From positions 76,455-140,454 of the forward strand of contig NZ_JBKEAA010000011.1 in the NCBI RefSeq assembly GCF_047971665.1: DNA of 64,000 bases, read 5' to 3'. Positions 35,718-45,051 of the stretch are shown here, one piece after another. The first letter of the stretch is position 1; each line of letters opens with the position of its first letter. Source of the DNA: Castellaniella sp047971665. Its GTDB lineage: Bacteria > Pseudomonadota > Gammaproteobacteria > Burkholderiales > Burkholderiaceae_B. The notes below the pieces were generated by a model. It was not told the DNA's origin and made no database searches. It worked only from the letters and a program-made list of their open reading frames with translations. The translations under genes were made by a program, and so were the position numbers.

Positions 35718-35825
35718 GGAAGAGTCTCCCTCAGTCTGCTTTATGAATGCATACATAGTAACTGAGGGCGCCGGAAAATCCATCCGTTCCTTATGCCCGA
35801 ACGGCATATGTCCGCAGCCAGACCA

Positions 35826-37097
35826 TCAGTCGTAGCGCCGCACGTCCTCGATGACTTTGCCGTCGTTGGGCAGGCTGCCGGCGGCCACGACCTCGATCGA
35901 GGCCCGCAGCTTGGTCTGCTCGCGCACCGTGGCGGCCACAGCCTCGGTATCGAGCGCCTCATTGGCTTCGACCCGAAGCGTCATGATGTCATGACCGGTC
36001 TCTCCCGAGACCACCAGGCGGGCGCGACCGATCTGCGCATGCCGCGCCAGCACGCGGGCGATCTGCTCGGGATGCACGAACATGCCGCGCACCTTGGTCG
36101 TCTGGTCGGCGCGACCCATCCAGCCCCGGATGCGCACATTGGTTCTCCCGCAGGGCGAACTCCCCGGCATCAGCGCCGACAGATCCCCGGTGCCGAACCG
36201 CAGCAGCGGATAATCCGCGTTCAGCGTCGTCACCACCAGTTCGCCGACCTCTCCCTCGGGCACCGGCTGACCCGTCCCTGGCCGGACGATTTCGAGGATC
36301 AGATCCTCGTTGACGACCAGGCCTTCGCGCGCGGATGTTTCGAACGCGATCATACCCAGGTCGGCGCTGCCATACGCCTGAAAACCCTGAATGCCGCGTG
36401 CCCGGAACCAGGCCTGCAACGACGGCGGATAGGCCTCACCCGAAAACAGCGCCAGATGCAGCGAGGGCAGCGCCACCCCCATCTCGTCGGCCTTTTCCAG
36501 GATGATGCGCAGAAAACTGGGCGTACCCGTGTAGGCGTGCGGCGCGAGATCCGCCATGGCCCGCACCTGCTGTTCGGTCTGCCCGACGCCGCCGGGAAAG
36601 ACCGTGCAGCCCAATGCGTGGGCGGCGGTCTCCATCATGGAGCCGGCGGGGGTGAAATGATAGGAAAAACAATTGTGTACGAGCATGCCGGGGCGCACGC
36701 CCGCCGCATGCAGGGCGCGGGCAAAGCCCCAGTAGTCCGGCCGCACCCCTTCGGGTTCATAGATGGGCCCCGGCGAGGCATACACCCGTCGCGCGTCCCC
36801 CCACCCCACAGTGGAAAATCCGCCGAACACGCGCAGCCGCTCCACATCGGCGATATCTCCTGTCTGGACGACGCGGGCCGCTTGCTGGACTTGCAGCAAT
36901 TCGCTCTTGCGCAGCACCGGCACGCGGGTCAGGGCCTGACGCGAGTCCAGCGTTCTCGGGTCGATATCCCCTAATTGCCGGGCGATCGCCGTCGCCCGCC
37001 CCCGGGCCTTTTCCAGCGCAGCGGGCAGCCGTTCGAATAACCGTGACTCCCGCTCGTCGGCGGACGCGGTCTCGCGCGCATCGTAGTATGCCTGCAT
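35826..37097 (-). CDS. PaaK-like adenylate-forming enzyme
   Basis: This 423-residue protein is related to phenylacetate-CoA ligases, which activate aromatic acids through an acyl-adenylate. The ANL-type parts are visible: AYGSADLGMIAFET, LLRFGTGDLSAL and a C-terminal domain with TKVRGMFVHPEQI. The usual Ser/Thr/Gly/Lys P-loop is not recognisable where expected (about 90-115, FGGFSTVGWGD and ASPGPIYEPEG), so ATP binding may be altered. It is 14 nt downstream of livF and probably the last gene of the transporter unit. Confidence 0.78.
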   Translation of the reverse strand: MQAYYDARETASADERESRLFERLPAALEKARGRATAIARQLGDIDPRTLDSRQALTRVPVLRKSELLQVQQAARVVQTGDIADVERLRVFGGFSTVGWGDARRVYASPGPIYEPEGVRPDYWGFARALHAAGVRPGMLVHNCFSYHFTPAGSMMETAAHALGCTVFPGGVGQTEQQVRAMADLAPHAYTGTPSFLRIILEKADEMGVALPSLHLALFSGEAYPPSLQAWFRARGIQGFQAYGSADLGMIAFETSAREGLVVNEDLILEIVRPGTGQPVPEGEVGELVVTTLNADYPLLRFGTGDLSALMPGSSPCGRTNVRIRGWMGRADQTTKVRGMFVHPEQIARVLARHAQIGRARLVVSGETGHDIMTLRVEANEALDTEAVAATVREQTKLRASIEVVAAGSLPNDGKVIEDVRRYD

Positions 37098-37111
37098 ACC
37101 ATCCCCCCGTA

Positions 37112-37939
37112 TCAGGCCAGCCAGCGCTTGCGCCGGCGATAGAACTTGGTGTCGCGGAAGCTGGTGCGCCCCGCGCCGGAAACGCCCAGATAGAATTCCT
37201 TGACGTCCTCGTTTTCGGCCAGCGCCCGGGCGGCGCCGTCCATCATCACGCGGCCGTTTTCCAGGATGTAGCCATAGTCCGCATAGCGCAGGGCCACGTT
37301 GGTGTTCTGTTCCGCCAGCAGAAAGCTGACGCCCTCGCGCTGGTTCAGATCGCGCACGATCTCGAAGATTTCTTCGACGATCTGCGGCGCCAGCCCCATC
37401 GAAGGCTCGTCGAGCAGGATCATGCGCGGGTCGGCCATCAGCGCCCGGCCGATGGCGGCCATCTGTTGCTCCCCCCCCGATGTATAGCCCGCCTGACTCT
37501 TGCGGCGTTGTTTCAGGCGCGGAAAATAGTTGTAGACCCGCTCCAGCGCGGCGTCCTGGTGGGCGCGCCCAAGGCGCCGCGTATAGGCGCCCGTGAGCAG
37601 ATTTTCCTCGATGCTCAGGTGCGCAAAGCAGTGCCGGCCTTCCATGACCTGCACGACCCCGCGCTGCACCAGGTCGGCCGGCGACAGGGATTCGATGCGT
37701 TCACCGCGATAATCGATCCCGCCCTTGGTGACCTCGCCGCGTTCTCCGCGCAGCAGATTGGAAATCGCCCGCAGGGTGGTGGTCTTGCCGGCGCCATTGG
37801 CGCCCAGCAACGCCACGATCTTGCCTTCCGGCACGACCAGGGACACGCCCTTGAGCACCAGAATGACGTGGTTGTAGATGACCTCGATGCCGTTGACGTT
37901 CAACAACACCGCGGGTTCGGACGCCTGTGTGCTATCCAT
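37112..37939 (-). CDS. livF: branched-chain amino-acid type ABC transporter ATPase LivF
   Basis: This 275-residue ATPase is of the HAAT family. Walker A is GANGAGKTTT, the signature region reads TSGGEQQM, and Walker B is ILLDEPSMGLAP. The C-terminal extension FRDTKFYRRRKRWLA is longer and more basic than E. coli LivF. It is separated from livK by 45 nt containing a strong hairpin, and it precedes the paaK-like gene. With LivG, LivH, LivM and LivK it makes a full importer. Confidence 0.93.
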   Translation of the reverse strand: MDSTQASEPAVLLNVNGIEVIYNHVILVLKGVSLVVPEGKIVALLGANGAGKTTTLRAISNLLRGERGEVTKGGIDYRGERIESLSPADLVQRGVVQVMEGRHCFAHLSIEENLLTGAYTRRLGRAHQDAALERVYNYFPRLKQRRKSQAGYTSGGEQQMAAIGRALMADPRMILLDEPSMGLAPQIVEEIFEIVRDLNQREGVSFLLAEQNTNVALRYADYGYILENGRVMMDGAARALAENEDVKEFYLGVSGAGRTSFRDTKFYRRRKRWLA

Positions 37940-37953
37940 GGTTTCCTCTCCCA

Positions 37954-37976
37954 GGGGCCGGGCAGCGCCCGGCCCC
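37954..37976 (-). promoter_or_regulatory. intercistronic hairpin between livK and livF
   Basis: Perfect 10-bp GC arms GGGGCCGGGC / GCCCGGCCCC with an AGC loop start 8 nt after the livK stop in the direction of transcription. There is no T-run. Such structures often protect or partly terminate RNA after a binding-protein gene so that it is expressed above the downstream genes. Confidence 0.6.
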
Positions 37977-37984
37977 GGTACAGC

Positions 37985-39316
37985 TTACTCAGCAGCGCAG
38001 TCGCGCGTCGGCAGTTTCTTCTCGGCGGCGTACTTGTCACCCAGAGATTTCACCAGCGGCTGCACATATTTGGGGTTGGACTGGTACCAGTCGGACACGA
38101 CGTTGAATTTCTTGCCGTCCCACTGGATGATGCGCGCCCAGTCGTCGCCCATATGGTTCTCGCACGAGGTCTTCACCGGACGCATCAGCTTGGCGAAGCC
38201 CAGTTTTTCCAGACGGGCCTCGTCCAGATTCAGGTTTTCGTAGCCCCAGCGCACCTGCTCGGGCGTCATGTGCTTGCCCTTGCCGAATTTTTCCTGGGCC
38301 GTGCGGATGGCCTCGACCTGCAGCATGGAAATCATCATGCCGCGCGTGTAGGCCAGCGAACCGAACGTGCTGCCATCCGTGTCAGCGCCCTCACCCTTGT
38401 CATAGACATATTTCTTCATGTCCTCGTGGACGCGGCCGTGTTCAGCGCTGTTCTGGATGGTGATGCCGTGGTAGCCCTTGGCGACATCGCCCAGATCCTT
38501 GACATCGGTCTCGGAGCTGGCCCACCAGATACCGTACATCTTGTCGCGGGGATAGCCCACGCCCTGCGCCTCGCGGATGGCAGTCGGGGTCATGATCCCG
38601 GCGCTCCAGAGGATGACGTAGTCCGGCCGATTCTTGCGGATCTGCAACCAGGTCGATTTCTGTTCGACGCCGGGCGCGGCGACCGGATAGAGCTGCAGGT
38701 CAAAGCCGTTGGCCTTGGAGCGTTCCTCGAGCAGCGGGATGGGCTCCTTGCCGAAAGGCGAATCGTGATAGATCAGGGCGATCTTCTTGCCCTTGAGCTT
38801 GTCCTCGCCGCCCAGCTTCTTGGCGATGTCCTGGATCATGACATCAGCCGCGGTCCAGTACGTGCCCAGCAGCGGGAAATTCCACTTGAACACCCGGCCA
38901 TCGGCCGATTGCGACAGGCCATAACCGACCGTGACCACGGGCTGGCCGTCGACGATCGCCTTGTCGGTCACGGCAAAAGTAATGCCCGTGGACTGGGTGT
39001 CGAAGCCGGACGCCCCGCCATTCTTGTTCTTCAGGCGCTCATAGCACTCCACGCCCTTGTCGGTGGAGTAGGCGGTCTCGCATTCCTCGTAGGTGATCTT
39101 GACGCCATTGACCCCCCCGTCGCGCGCGTTGACGAGCTTGAGGTAGTCGATCTTGCCGTTGGCCCAGGGAATGCCCAGCGGGGCGAACGAGCCGGTCCGG
39201 TAGACCAGCAGGGGAATGAACTGCTCCTCGGCAGCCTGGGCGGTACCGGCGACACCCACCAGTCCGACGGCAGCCAGCAGCGCGGCGGCGGCAGTCTTCG
39301 TCAATGCATGCTTCAT
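37985..39316 (-). CDS. livK: ABC transporter substrate-binding protein, branched-chain type (LivK-like)
   Basis: This 443-residue periplasmic binding protein has a signal peptide (cleavage near AQA, residue 28) and a type-I periplasmic fold of the Peripla_BP_6 family. It is longer than classical LivK (about 370) and carries NGKIDYLKLVNARDGGVNG and KKIALIYHDSPFGKEP. Proteins of this length in similar clusters carry organic acids or aromatic compounds as often as leucine, so the ligand is open. It is transcribed after livM. Confidence 0.88.
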   Translation of the reverse strand: MKHALTKTAAAALLAAVGLVGVAGTAQAAEEQFIPLLVYRTGSFAPLGIPWANGKIDYLKLVNARDGGVNGVKITYEECETAYSTDKGVECYERLKNKNGGASGFDTQSTGITFAVTDKAIVDGQPVVTVGYGLSQSADGRVFKWNFPLLGTYWTAADVMIQDIAKKLGGEDKLKGKKIALIYHDSPFGKEPIPLLEERSKANGFDLQLYPVAAPGVEQKSTWLQIRKNRPDYVILWSAGIMTPTAIREAQGVGYPRDKMYGIWWASSETDVKDLGDVAKGYHGITIQNSAEHGRVHEDMKKYVYDKGEGADTDGSTFGSLAYTRGMMISMLQVEAIRTAQEKFGKGKHMTPEQVRWGYENLNLDEARLEKLGFAKLMRPVKTSCENHMGDDWARIIQWDGKKFNVVSDWYQSNPKYVQPLVKSLGDKYAAEKKLPTRDCAAE

Positions 39317-39405
39317 CTGTAGCTCCTCCTGGTGCGTGTGGCACCTATCATGTCAACACGGAACGGGTCCGACCGAACGCCGCTCCAGAACCCCATCTCG
39401 ATGCC

Positions 39406-40467
39406 TCAATGGGGGAACGGCCAGATCCTCAGTTTTTCCTTGGCAATGCTCCACAGTCTGGCCAGACCGTGCGGCTCCGCGATCAGGAAGAAAACGATCA
39501 GGAAGCCGAAAACCATGTGTTCGATATGCGAGGCCACGTCCACGGGCACGCTCAGACCCAGCCAGTGCGGCACGTTGGTCAGCAGCACCGGCACCAGCAC
39601 CATGAAGGCCGCGCCGAAGAAACTGCCGATGATGGAACCCAGGCCGCCGATGATGATGATGAACAGCAGTTGCAGTGAGCGGTTCAGGTCGAAGGCCAGC
39701 GGCTCCCAGGAACCGAGGTGGACATAGGCCCAGAGCGCACCCGCCACCCCGATGATGAAGGAGCTGACGGCAAAAGCGGTGAGCTTGGCGTACACGGGGC
39801 GGATGCCGATGACGGAGGCGGCCACGTCCATGTCGCGGATCGCCATCCACTGCCGGCCGATGGCGCCGCGCACCAGATTCTTGGCCAGCAACGCGATGAT
39901 CGCCACGAAGCACAGCACGAACAGATATTTTTGCGAGGGCGTCGTCACCGGCAGGCCGAAGACCTCGAGCGCCGGAACGGACACATTGCCCGAGGACGAA
40001 TAATTGGTGAAATAAGGGATGCGCAGGAACGCCCAGTCCATGAAGAACTGCGCCGCCAGCGTCGTCACCGCCAGATACAGGCCACGGATGCGCAAGCTGG
40101 GCACGCCGAACACCACGCCCGCCAGGGTGGCGAACACCCCGCCCAGCAGGATCTGAACCACCAGCGGCGGGTCCAGGCGTACGCCGAAATTCCAGGCGGC
40201 GTAGGCGCCCACCGCCATGAAGGCCCCCGAGCCGATGGAGATCTGGCCGCAATAGCCCACCAGGATATTCAAGCCGATGGCCGCCAGCGACAGAATCAGG
40301 AAGGGGATGAAGATCGCCTGGAGGAAATAGTCCGACGCGCTCAGCGGGACGACGATGAAGGCGATCAGCAGCAGGCCGGTGACGAACCAGCGGTCCTGGC
40401 GGATCGGGAAGATCTGCTGATCCGATCGGTAGGTGCTCTTGAACTGGCCGTTTTCACGATAGAACAT
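39406..40467 (-). CDS. livM: ABC transporter permease LivM
   Basis: This 353-residue integral membrane protein has about ten hydrophobic helices and the HAAT permease signature, including LNILVGYCGQISIGSGAFMAVGAY, GLYLAVTTLA and RDMDVAASVIGI. The N-terminal 25 residues are hydrophilic. It lies between livK (89 bp) and livH (15 bp). Confidence 0.93.
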   Translation of the reverse strand: MFYRENGQFKSTYRSDQQIFPIRQDRWFVTGLLLIAFIVVPLSASDYFLQAIFIPFLILSLAAIGLNILVGYCGQISIGSGAFMAVGAYAAWNFGVRLDPPLVVQILLGGVFATLAGVVFGVPSLRIRGLYLAVTTLAAQFFMDWAFLRIPYFTNYSSSGNVSVPALEVFGLPVTTPSQKYLFVLCFVAIIALLAKNLVRGAIGRQWMAIRDMDVAASVIGIRPVYAKLTAFAVSSFIIGVAGALWAYVHLGSWEPLAFDLNRSLQLLFIIIIGGLGSIIGSFFGAAFMVLVPVLLTNVPHWLGLSVPVDVASHIEHMVFGFLIVFFLIAEPHGLARLWSIAKEKLRIWPFPH

Positions 40468-40482
40468 GGATAAGGCTTCCTG

Positions 40483-41412
40483 TCAGACGCGGTCGATGAT
40501 TTTTTCGCCGAACAGACCCTGAGGCCGGAACAGCAGGAATACCAGGGACAGTACATAGGCGAACCAGATCTCGATGCCGCCGCCCACATAAGGGCCCAGA
40601 TAGACCTCGGACAATTTTTCGCCCACCCCGATGATGAGGCCGCCGACAATGGCGCCGGGCACCGAGGTCAGCCCCCCCAGAATCACCACGGGCAGCGCGC
40701 GCAAGGCGGCCGTGGACAGGGTGAACTGCACGCCGAATTTGGAGCCCCAGACAATGCCCGTGACCAGCGCCACCAGACCGGCCACCGTCCAGACCACCAC
40801 CCAGATGCGGTTCAGCGGGATCCCCACCGACTGCGCGGCCTGATGATCGTCGGCCACAGCGCGCAATGCCCGGCCCACCTTGGTGTACTGGAAGAAGAAC
40901 GCGAGCACCGCCACCAGCACCGCCGCAATGGCCGCCGCTGTGAGGTCCTCGAGGCTGATCAGCACGCCGCCGTCGAACATCGCATCGAGAATGATGACCG
41001 GGTCCTTGGGCATGCCGACGTCGATCGAGTAGACCGAGCTGCCGAACAGGATCTGGCCGATGCCGTCCAGAAAATAGCTGATGCCGATGGTGGCCATCAG
41101 CAGCGTGGTGGCCTCCTGGTTGACCAGATGGCGCAACACCAGCCGCTCGACCAGCGCGGCCACCAGCCACATGAACAGCGCGCTGAGGACAAAGGCCAGC
41201 AGATTGGCCAGCACGAGCGAATCGCCGCCCAGCCAGTCGTTGATCCAGCCTGACAGGCGGGCCATGGCCAGCGCCGCGATCAGTACCATGGCGCCCTGGG
41301 CGAAATTGAACACCCCGGAGGCCTTGAAGATCAGCACGAAGCCCAGGGCAACCAGAGCGTAGAGCATGCCGCTCATCAAGCCGCCGATCATTGTTTCCAG
41401 AAAAAATCCCAT
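40483..41412 (-). CDS. livH: ABC transporter permease LivH
   Basis: This 309-residue permease has about eight hydrophobic helices. The start MGFFLETMIGGLMSGMLYALVALGF and the GVFNFAQGAMVLIAA motif are typical of LivH; the loop ALRAVADDHQAAQSVGIPLNRI is the ATPase-coupling segment. It is 9 nt downstream of livG and forms a heterodimer with LivM. Confidence 0.94.
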   Translation of the reverse strand: MGFFLETMIGGLMSGMLYALVALGFVLIFKASGVFNFAQGAMVLIAALAMARLSGWINDWLGGDSLVLANLLAFVLSALFMWLVAALVERLVLRHLVNQEATTLLMATIGISYFLDGIGQILFGSSVYSIDVGMPKDPVIILDAMFDGGVLISLEDLTAAAIAAVLVAVLAFFFQYTKVGRALRAVADDHQAAQSVGIPLNRIWVVVWTVAGLVALVTGIVWGSKFGVQFTLSTAALRALPVVILGGLTSVPGAIVGGLIIGVGEKLSEVYLGPYVGGGIEIWFAYVLSLVFLLFRPQGLFGEKIIDRV

Positions 41413-41421
41413 TGCGGCTCC

Positions 41422-42261
41422 TCAGTGGCTGGCGCCCAGGTAGGCCCGGACGACCTCGGGATCGTTACGCACCTCGTCGGGCGCGCCGTCGCCGATCTTG
41501 AGACCGTAGTCCAGCACCACGACCCGGTCGGAGATGTCCATGACGACGCCCATGTCATGCTCGATCAGCACGATCGTGGTGCCGTATTCATCGTTCACAT
41601 CCAGGATGTAGCGGCTCATGTCCTGCTTTTCCTCGATGTTCATGCCCGCCATGGGCTCGTCGAGCAGCAGGATGCGCGGTTCCATGGCCAGCGCCCGGCC
41701 CAGGTCGACGCGCTTTTGCAGGCCATAGGGCAAGCGGCCGACCGGGGTCTTGCGCCAGGCCTGGATCTCCAGAAAATCGATGATGTTCTCGACGACCTCG
41801 CGGTGGGCGAGTTCTTCACGCTCGGCCGAGCCCAGCCGCAGCGCCTGGGCCAGCACGCCGCTTTTCATGCGCAGGTTGCGCCCGGTCATGATGTTGTCCA
41901 GCACACTCATTCCCTTGAACAGGGCCAGGTTCTGGAACGTGCGGGCGATCCCCATCTCGGCGGCGCGACGCGGATTCATCCGGGTGAACTGCTGGCCCTG
42001 CAACAGGATGCGGCCCTCCTGGGGTGTGTAGACGCCATTGATGACGTTCAGCATCGAGCTCTTGCCGGCGCCATTGGGGCCGATGATGGCGCGGATCTCG
42101 TGTTCGCGCACATCGAAAGAGATGTCCGTCAGCGCCTTGACGCCGCCAAAGGACAGGGAAATGTTCTGCATGTCCAGGATGACGTCGCCGATGCGACCGG
42201 CGCGATCCGCCGCGCCGTCGGCCGTCGTCTCCGTGGTCTGATCTGTCGCCACTTGGGTCAT
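41422..42261 (-). CDS. livG: ABC transporter ATPase LivG
   Basis: This 279-residue HAAT ATPase has Walker A GPNGAGKSSM. The FQNLALFKGMSVLDNIMTGR region is LivG-type, a degenerate signature LPYGLQKRVDLGRALA takes the place of LSGGQ, and Walker B is ILLDEPMAGMN. The degenerate signature is usual in LivG. It starts directly after the acyl-CoA synthetase gene (stop adjacent), so the two are one transcript. Confidence 0.93.
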   Translation of the reverse strand: MTQVATDQTTETTADGAADRAGRIGDVILDMQNISLSFGGVKALTDISFDVREHEIRAIIGPNGAGKSSMLNVINGVYTPQEGRILLQGQQFTRMNPRRAAEMGIARTFQNLALFKGMSVLDNIMTGRNLRMKSGVLAQALRLGSAEREELAHREVVENIIDFLEIQAWRKTPVGRLPYGLQKRVDLGRALAMEPRILLLDEPMAGMNIEEKQDMSRYILDVNDEYGTTIVLIEHDMGVVMDISDRVVVLDYGLKIGDGAPDEVRNDPEVVRAYLGASH

Positions 42262-44223
42262 TCAGGCTACCTTTTTCAGGGGTTCGGGCCGGGTGACGGC
42301 CGCGGGTTCGATGCGCAGGTCGGCGGAGATGTGGCCCGTGCGGCCGTCCTCGAACTTCACCTCGGTCTCGATGTACTGGTTCGCACGGCCCTCGAACAGG
42401 GCATCGACCAGCACGGCGTATTTTTGGGCGATGAAGGCGCGGCGGACCTTGCGGGTGCGGGTCAGCTCATCGTCATCGGGGTCCAGTTCCTTGTGCAGAA
42501 TCAGGAAACGGCTGACCTGCGAGGCCGCGAGCTTTGGATCCTGGGACAGATCGACATTGACCTGCTCGACGCATTCGCGGATCAAGTCGTAGACCTCTTC
42601 CTTGCCAGCCAGATCGGTGTACCCGGCATAGGGCAGGCCGCGGCGCTCGGCCCAGTTGCCGACGGCCTCGAGGTCGATGTTGACGAAGGCGCAGACCTCG
42701 GTGCGGTCAGCCCCGAAAGCCACGGCTTCCTTGACAAAGGGGAAGAACTTGAGCTTGTTCTCGATGTATTTCGGCGCGAACAGGCTGCCATCGGCGAGAT
42801 GGCCGACGTCCTTGGCGCGATCGATGATTTTCAGCTGACCATCGGTATCCAGATAACCCGCATCACCCGTGTGATACCAGCCATCCTCGGTATAGGATTC
42901 GGCCGTCGCCTTGTCGTTGCGGTAATAGCCGGAGAACAGGCCCGGACTGCGCAACTGGATTTCGCCGTTATCGGCCACGCGGATGTCCACGCCCTCGCAG
43001 GGGGGACCAACCGTATCGTCCCGCACCTGACCATTGGCCTGGACGCAGACGAAGACCGAGGTCTCTGTGGAACCGTAGAGCTGTTTCAGATTGATGCCGA
43101 TGGAGCGATAGAAGACGAACAGGTCGGGACCGATGGCCTCGCCCGCAGTATAGGCCACCCGCACCCGGCTCATGCCGAGCGTATTGCGCAAGGGGCCGTA
43201 GATCAGCAGGTCGCCCAGAGCGTATTTCAGACGATCGATGGGGCCGACCCCCGCGCCGCCATCCAGAATCCGGTCCCCCACCCGCCGGGCCAGGTCCATG
43301 GCCCGCCGGAACAGCCAGCGCTTGAAACGGCCGGCGTCCTCCATGCGGATCGTGACATGGGTCAGCAGGCCCTCGAGGACGCGCGGCGGCGCGAAATAAT
43401 AGGTCGGGCCGATGTCGCGCATGTCGATCGACACGGTCTCGGGCGATTCCGGATGGTTCACGGTGAAGCCCGTGGTCAGGAACTGCGTGTAGGAAAACAT
43501 GTTCTGGCCGATCCAGGCGGGCGGCAGGTAGGCCAGCACATCCTCGCGATCGGTCAGGCCCTCGAAATGCTCGATGGCCCGCGCCCGGTCGATGAGCGCA
43601 TGGTGGCTGAGCACCACGCCTTTGGGTTTGCCGGTGGTCCCGGAGGTATAGAACATGGCGGCCGTGTCTTGCGGGCCGATCGCGGCAATGCTGACGCCGA
43701 TCTCGTCGGGCAGGCGCCGGGCGCGCTCGTCGCCACGATCAAGCAGCGCGCCCCAGGCCAGCAGGCGCGGATCGTCGTAATGCCGCAGGCCGCGCGGATC
43801 GTCATAGACGACATGGCGCAACGCCGGGCAGCGGTCCGAGACCTCCAGCATCTTGTCGACCTGCTCCTGGTCCTCGGCCACGACCACGCCGACTTCGGCG
43901 TCCTGCAGCACGAAAGCCATCTCCTCGGCCACGGCGTCCTGATAGAGCGGGACGGGAATCGCGCCCAGGCACTGGGCCGCCATCATCGCCATATACAGCC
44001 GGGGACGGTTTTCGCCGACGACCGCGACGTGCTCGCCGGTCTTGACCCCCAGGTCGGCGAGGCCAGAAGCCACGCGCCGCACCTCGTTGGCCACCTGCGC
44101 CCAGGTCAGCGTCTGCCAGATGCCGAGGTCTTTTTCCCGGATCGCGGGGCGCGCGCCACGCACTTGCGCGTGGTGCATCAGCAGGGCGGGGAACGTCGTC
44201 TCGGCGTGGGATTCCTGTACCAT
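42262..44223 (-). CDS. long-chain-type acyl-CoA synthetase (AMP-binding)
   Basis: This 653-residue ANL enzyme makes acyl-CoA from a carboxylic acid, ATP and CoA. The P-loop MFYTSGTTGKPKG, the YGSTETSVFVCV motif, GWYHTGDAGYLD and the hinge KIIDRAKDVG are all present. The size and LADGSLFAPKYIENKLKF segment place it with FadD15/FAA-like synthetases. It heads the acs-livGHMKF-paaK unit and is divergent from a Crp-type regulator. The pairing with an importer suggests that the imported acid is trapped as CoA ester; the substrate is unknown. Confidence 0.88.
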   Translation of the reverse strand: MVQESHAETTFPALLMHHAQVRGARPAIREKDLGIWQTLTWAQVANEVRRVASGLADLGVKTGEHVAVVGENRPRLYMAMMAAQCLGAIPVPLYQDAVAEEMAFVLQDAEVGVVVAEDQEQVDKMLEVSDRCPALRHVVYDDPRGLRHYDDPRLLAWGALLDRGDERARRLPDEIGVSIAAIGPQDTAAMFYTSGTTGKPKGVVLSHHALIDRARAIEHFEGLTDREDVLAYLPPAWIGQNMFSYTQFLTTGFTVNHPESPETVSIDMRDIGPTYYFAPPRVLEGLLTHVTIRMEDAGRFKRWLFRRAMDLARRVGDRILDGGAGVGPIDRLKYALGDLLIYGPLRNTLGMSRVRVAYTAGEAIGPDLFVFYRSIGINLKQLYGSTETSVFVCVQANGQVRDDTVGPPCEGVDIRVADNGEIQLRSPGLFSGYYRNDKATAESYTEDGWYHTGDAGYLDTDGQLKIIDRAKDVGHLADGSLFAPKYIENKLKFFPFVKEAVAFGADRTEVCAFVNIDLEAVGNWAERRGLPYAGYTDLAGKEEVYDLIRECVEQVNVDLSQDPKLAASQVSRFLILHKELDPDDDELTRTRKVRRAFIAQKYAVLVDALFEGRANQYIETEVKFEDGRTGHISADLRIEPAAVTRPEPLKKVA

Positions 44224-44369
44224 GATGGTCTCCTGGGCCTTGCACCGTTCGCGGTACGCGGGCCCTTTTGTACGCCTCTGAAGGGCGGTGTCATAATCTA
44301 AGGTACAGGCTACGCTTTGCTCCGACTGTCGCACATATGACATTCGATCTCGATCTAGGGTAAGTCCCC

Positions 44370-45044
44370 ATGAATCTGTCTCAGGTTTTGCCGGCGCGCG
44401 CCGCCTGGTTCGACCTGCTCGACGACGAACAACAGGCTCGCGTCCTGCAGGACACCACCGTGGCGCACGTCGAAGCCGGCACCATCGTTGAACACAAAGG
44501 CGGCGTCGCCTACACCTGGATCGGTGTGCTCGACGGCCTGCTGAAGGTCTCTGTCGGCAATGCGGACGGCAAGCTGGCGTCGCTGACCGGCGTGCCGGCC
44601 GGCGGCTGGATCGGCGAAGGCTCGCTGCTCAAGCACGAGGCCCGCAAATACGATGTCATCGCCCTGCGCCGCAGCACCATCGCCCGCCTGCGCGGTGATA
44701 CGTTCTATTGGCTGCTGGATACCAGCATCCCGTTCAACCGCTATCTGCTGCACCAGTTGAACGAACGCGTGGCGCAATTCATCGGCAAGGCCGAATACGA
44801 CCGGCTGCTGGCGCCCGATGCCCGCGTGGCGCGCTGTCTGGCGGAGCTGTTCAATCCGCTGCTGTATCCGGGCAATTTGACACGTCTGGAAATCACCCAG
44901 GAAGAAATCGGCTTCCTGGCGCGCATTTCGCGCCAGCGCACCAATCAGGCCCTGCGCTCACTGGAAGCCGCGCACCTGCTGAAAATCGAATACGGAGCCG
45001 TCCAGGTGCTGAACCTCGACGGGCTGAAGCGCTACGGGATCTGA
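44370..45044 (+). CDS. Crp/Fnr family transcriptional regulator
   Basis: This 224-residue regulator has an N-terminal cyclic-nucleotide-binding-like barrel (about 15-130), a dimer helix and a C-terminal winged helix (about 150-215) with ITQEEIGFLARISRQRTNQALRSLE as helix-turn-helix. There is no N-terminal cysteine cluster, so it is not an oxygen sensor like FNR; the effector is unknown. It is divergent from the acyl-CoA synthetase gene with a 146-bp gap, making control of the liv/CoA-ligase unit plausible. It is convergent with cysN, 7 nt away. Confidence 0.85.
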   Translation: MNLSQVLPARAAWFDLLDDEQQARVLQDTTVAHVEAGTIVEHKGGVAYTWIGVLDGLLKVSVGNADGKLASLTGVPAGGWIGEGSLLKHEARKYDVIALRRSTIARLRGDTFYWLLDTSIPFNRYLLHQLNERVAQFIGKAEYDRLLAPDARVARCLAELFNPLLYPGNLTRLEITQEEIGFLARISRQRTNQALRSLEAAHLLKIEYGAVQVLNLDGLKRYGI

Positions 45045-45051
45045 TCGTGCC

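Noticed and set aside
37043..39322. Long plus-strand frame opposite livF and livK
   Set aside because: Antisense to two clear transporter genes, low-complexity composition, no domain or ribosome site.
41425..44301. Very long open frame on the plus strand opposite livG and the acyl-CoA synthetase
   Set aside because: It is an antisense frame kept open by high GC and strong codon bias; the minus-strand proteins carry full motifs and the plus frame shows none.
44370..45044. FNR-type oxygen sensor
   Set aside because: No N-terminal cysteine cluster for an iron-sulfur centre is present; only the family-level Crp/Fnr call is kept.
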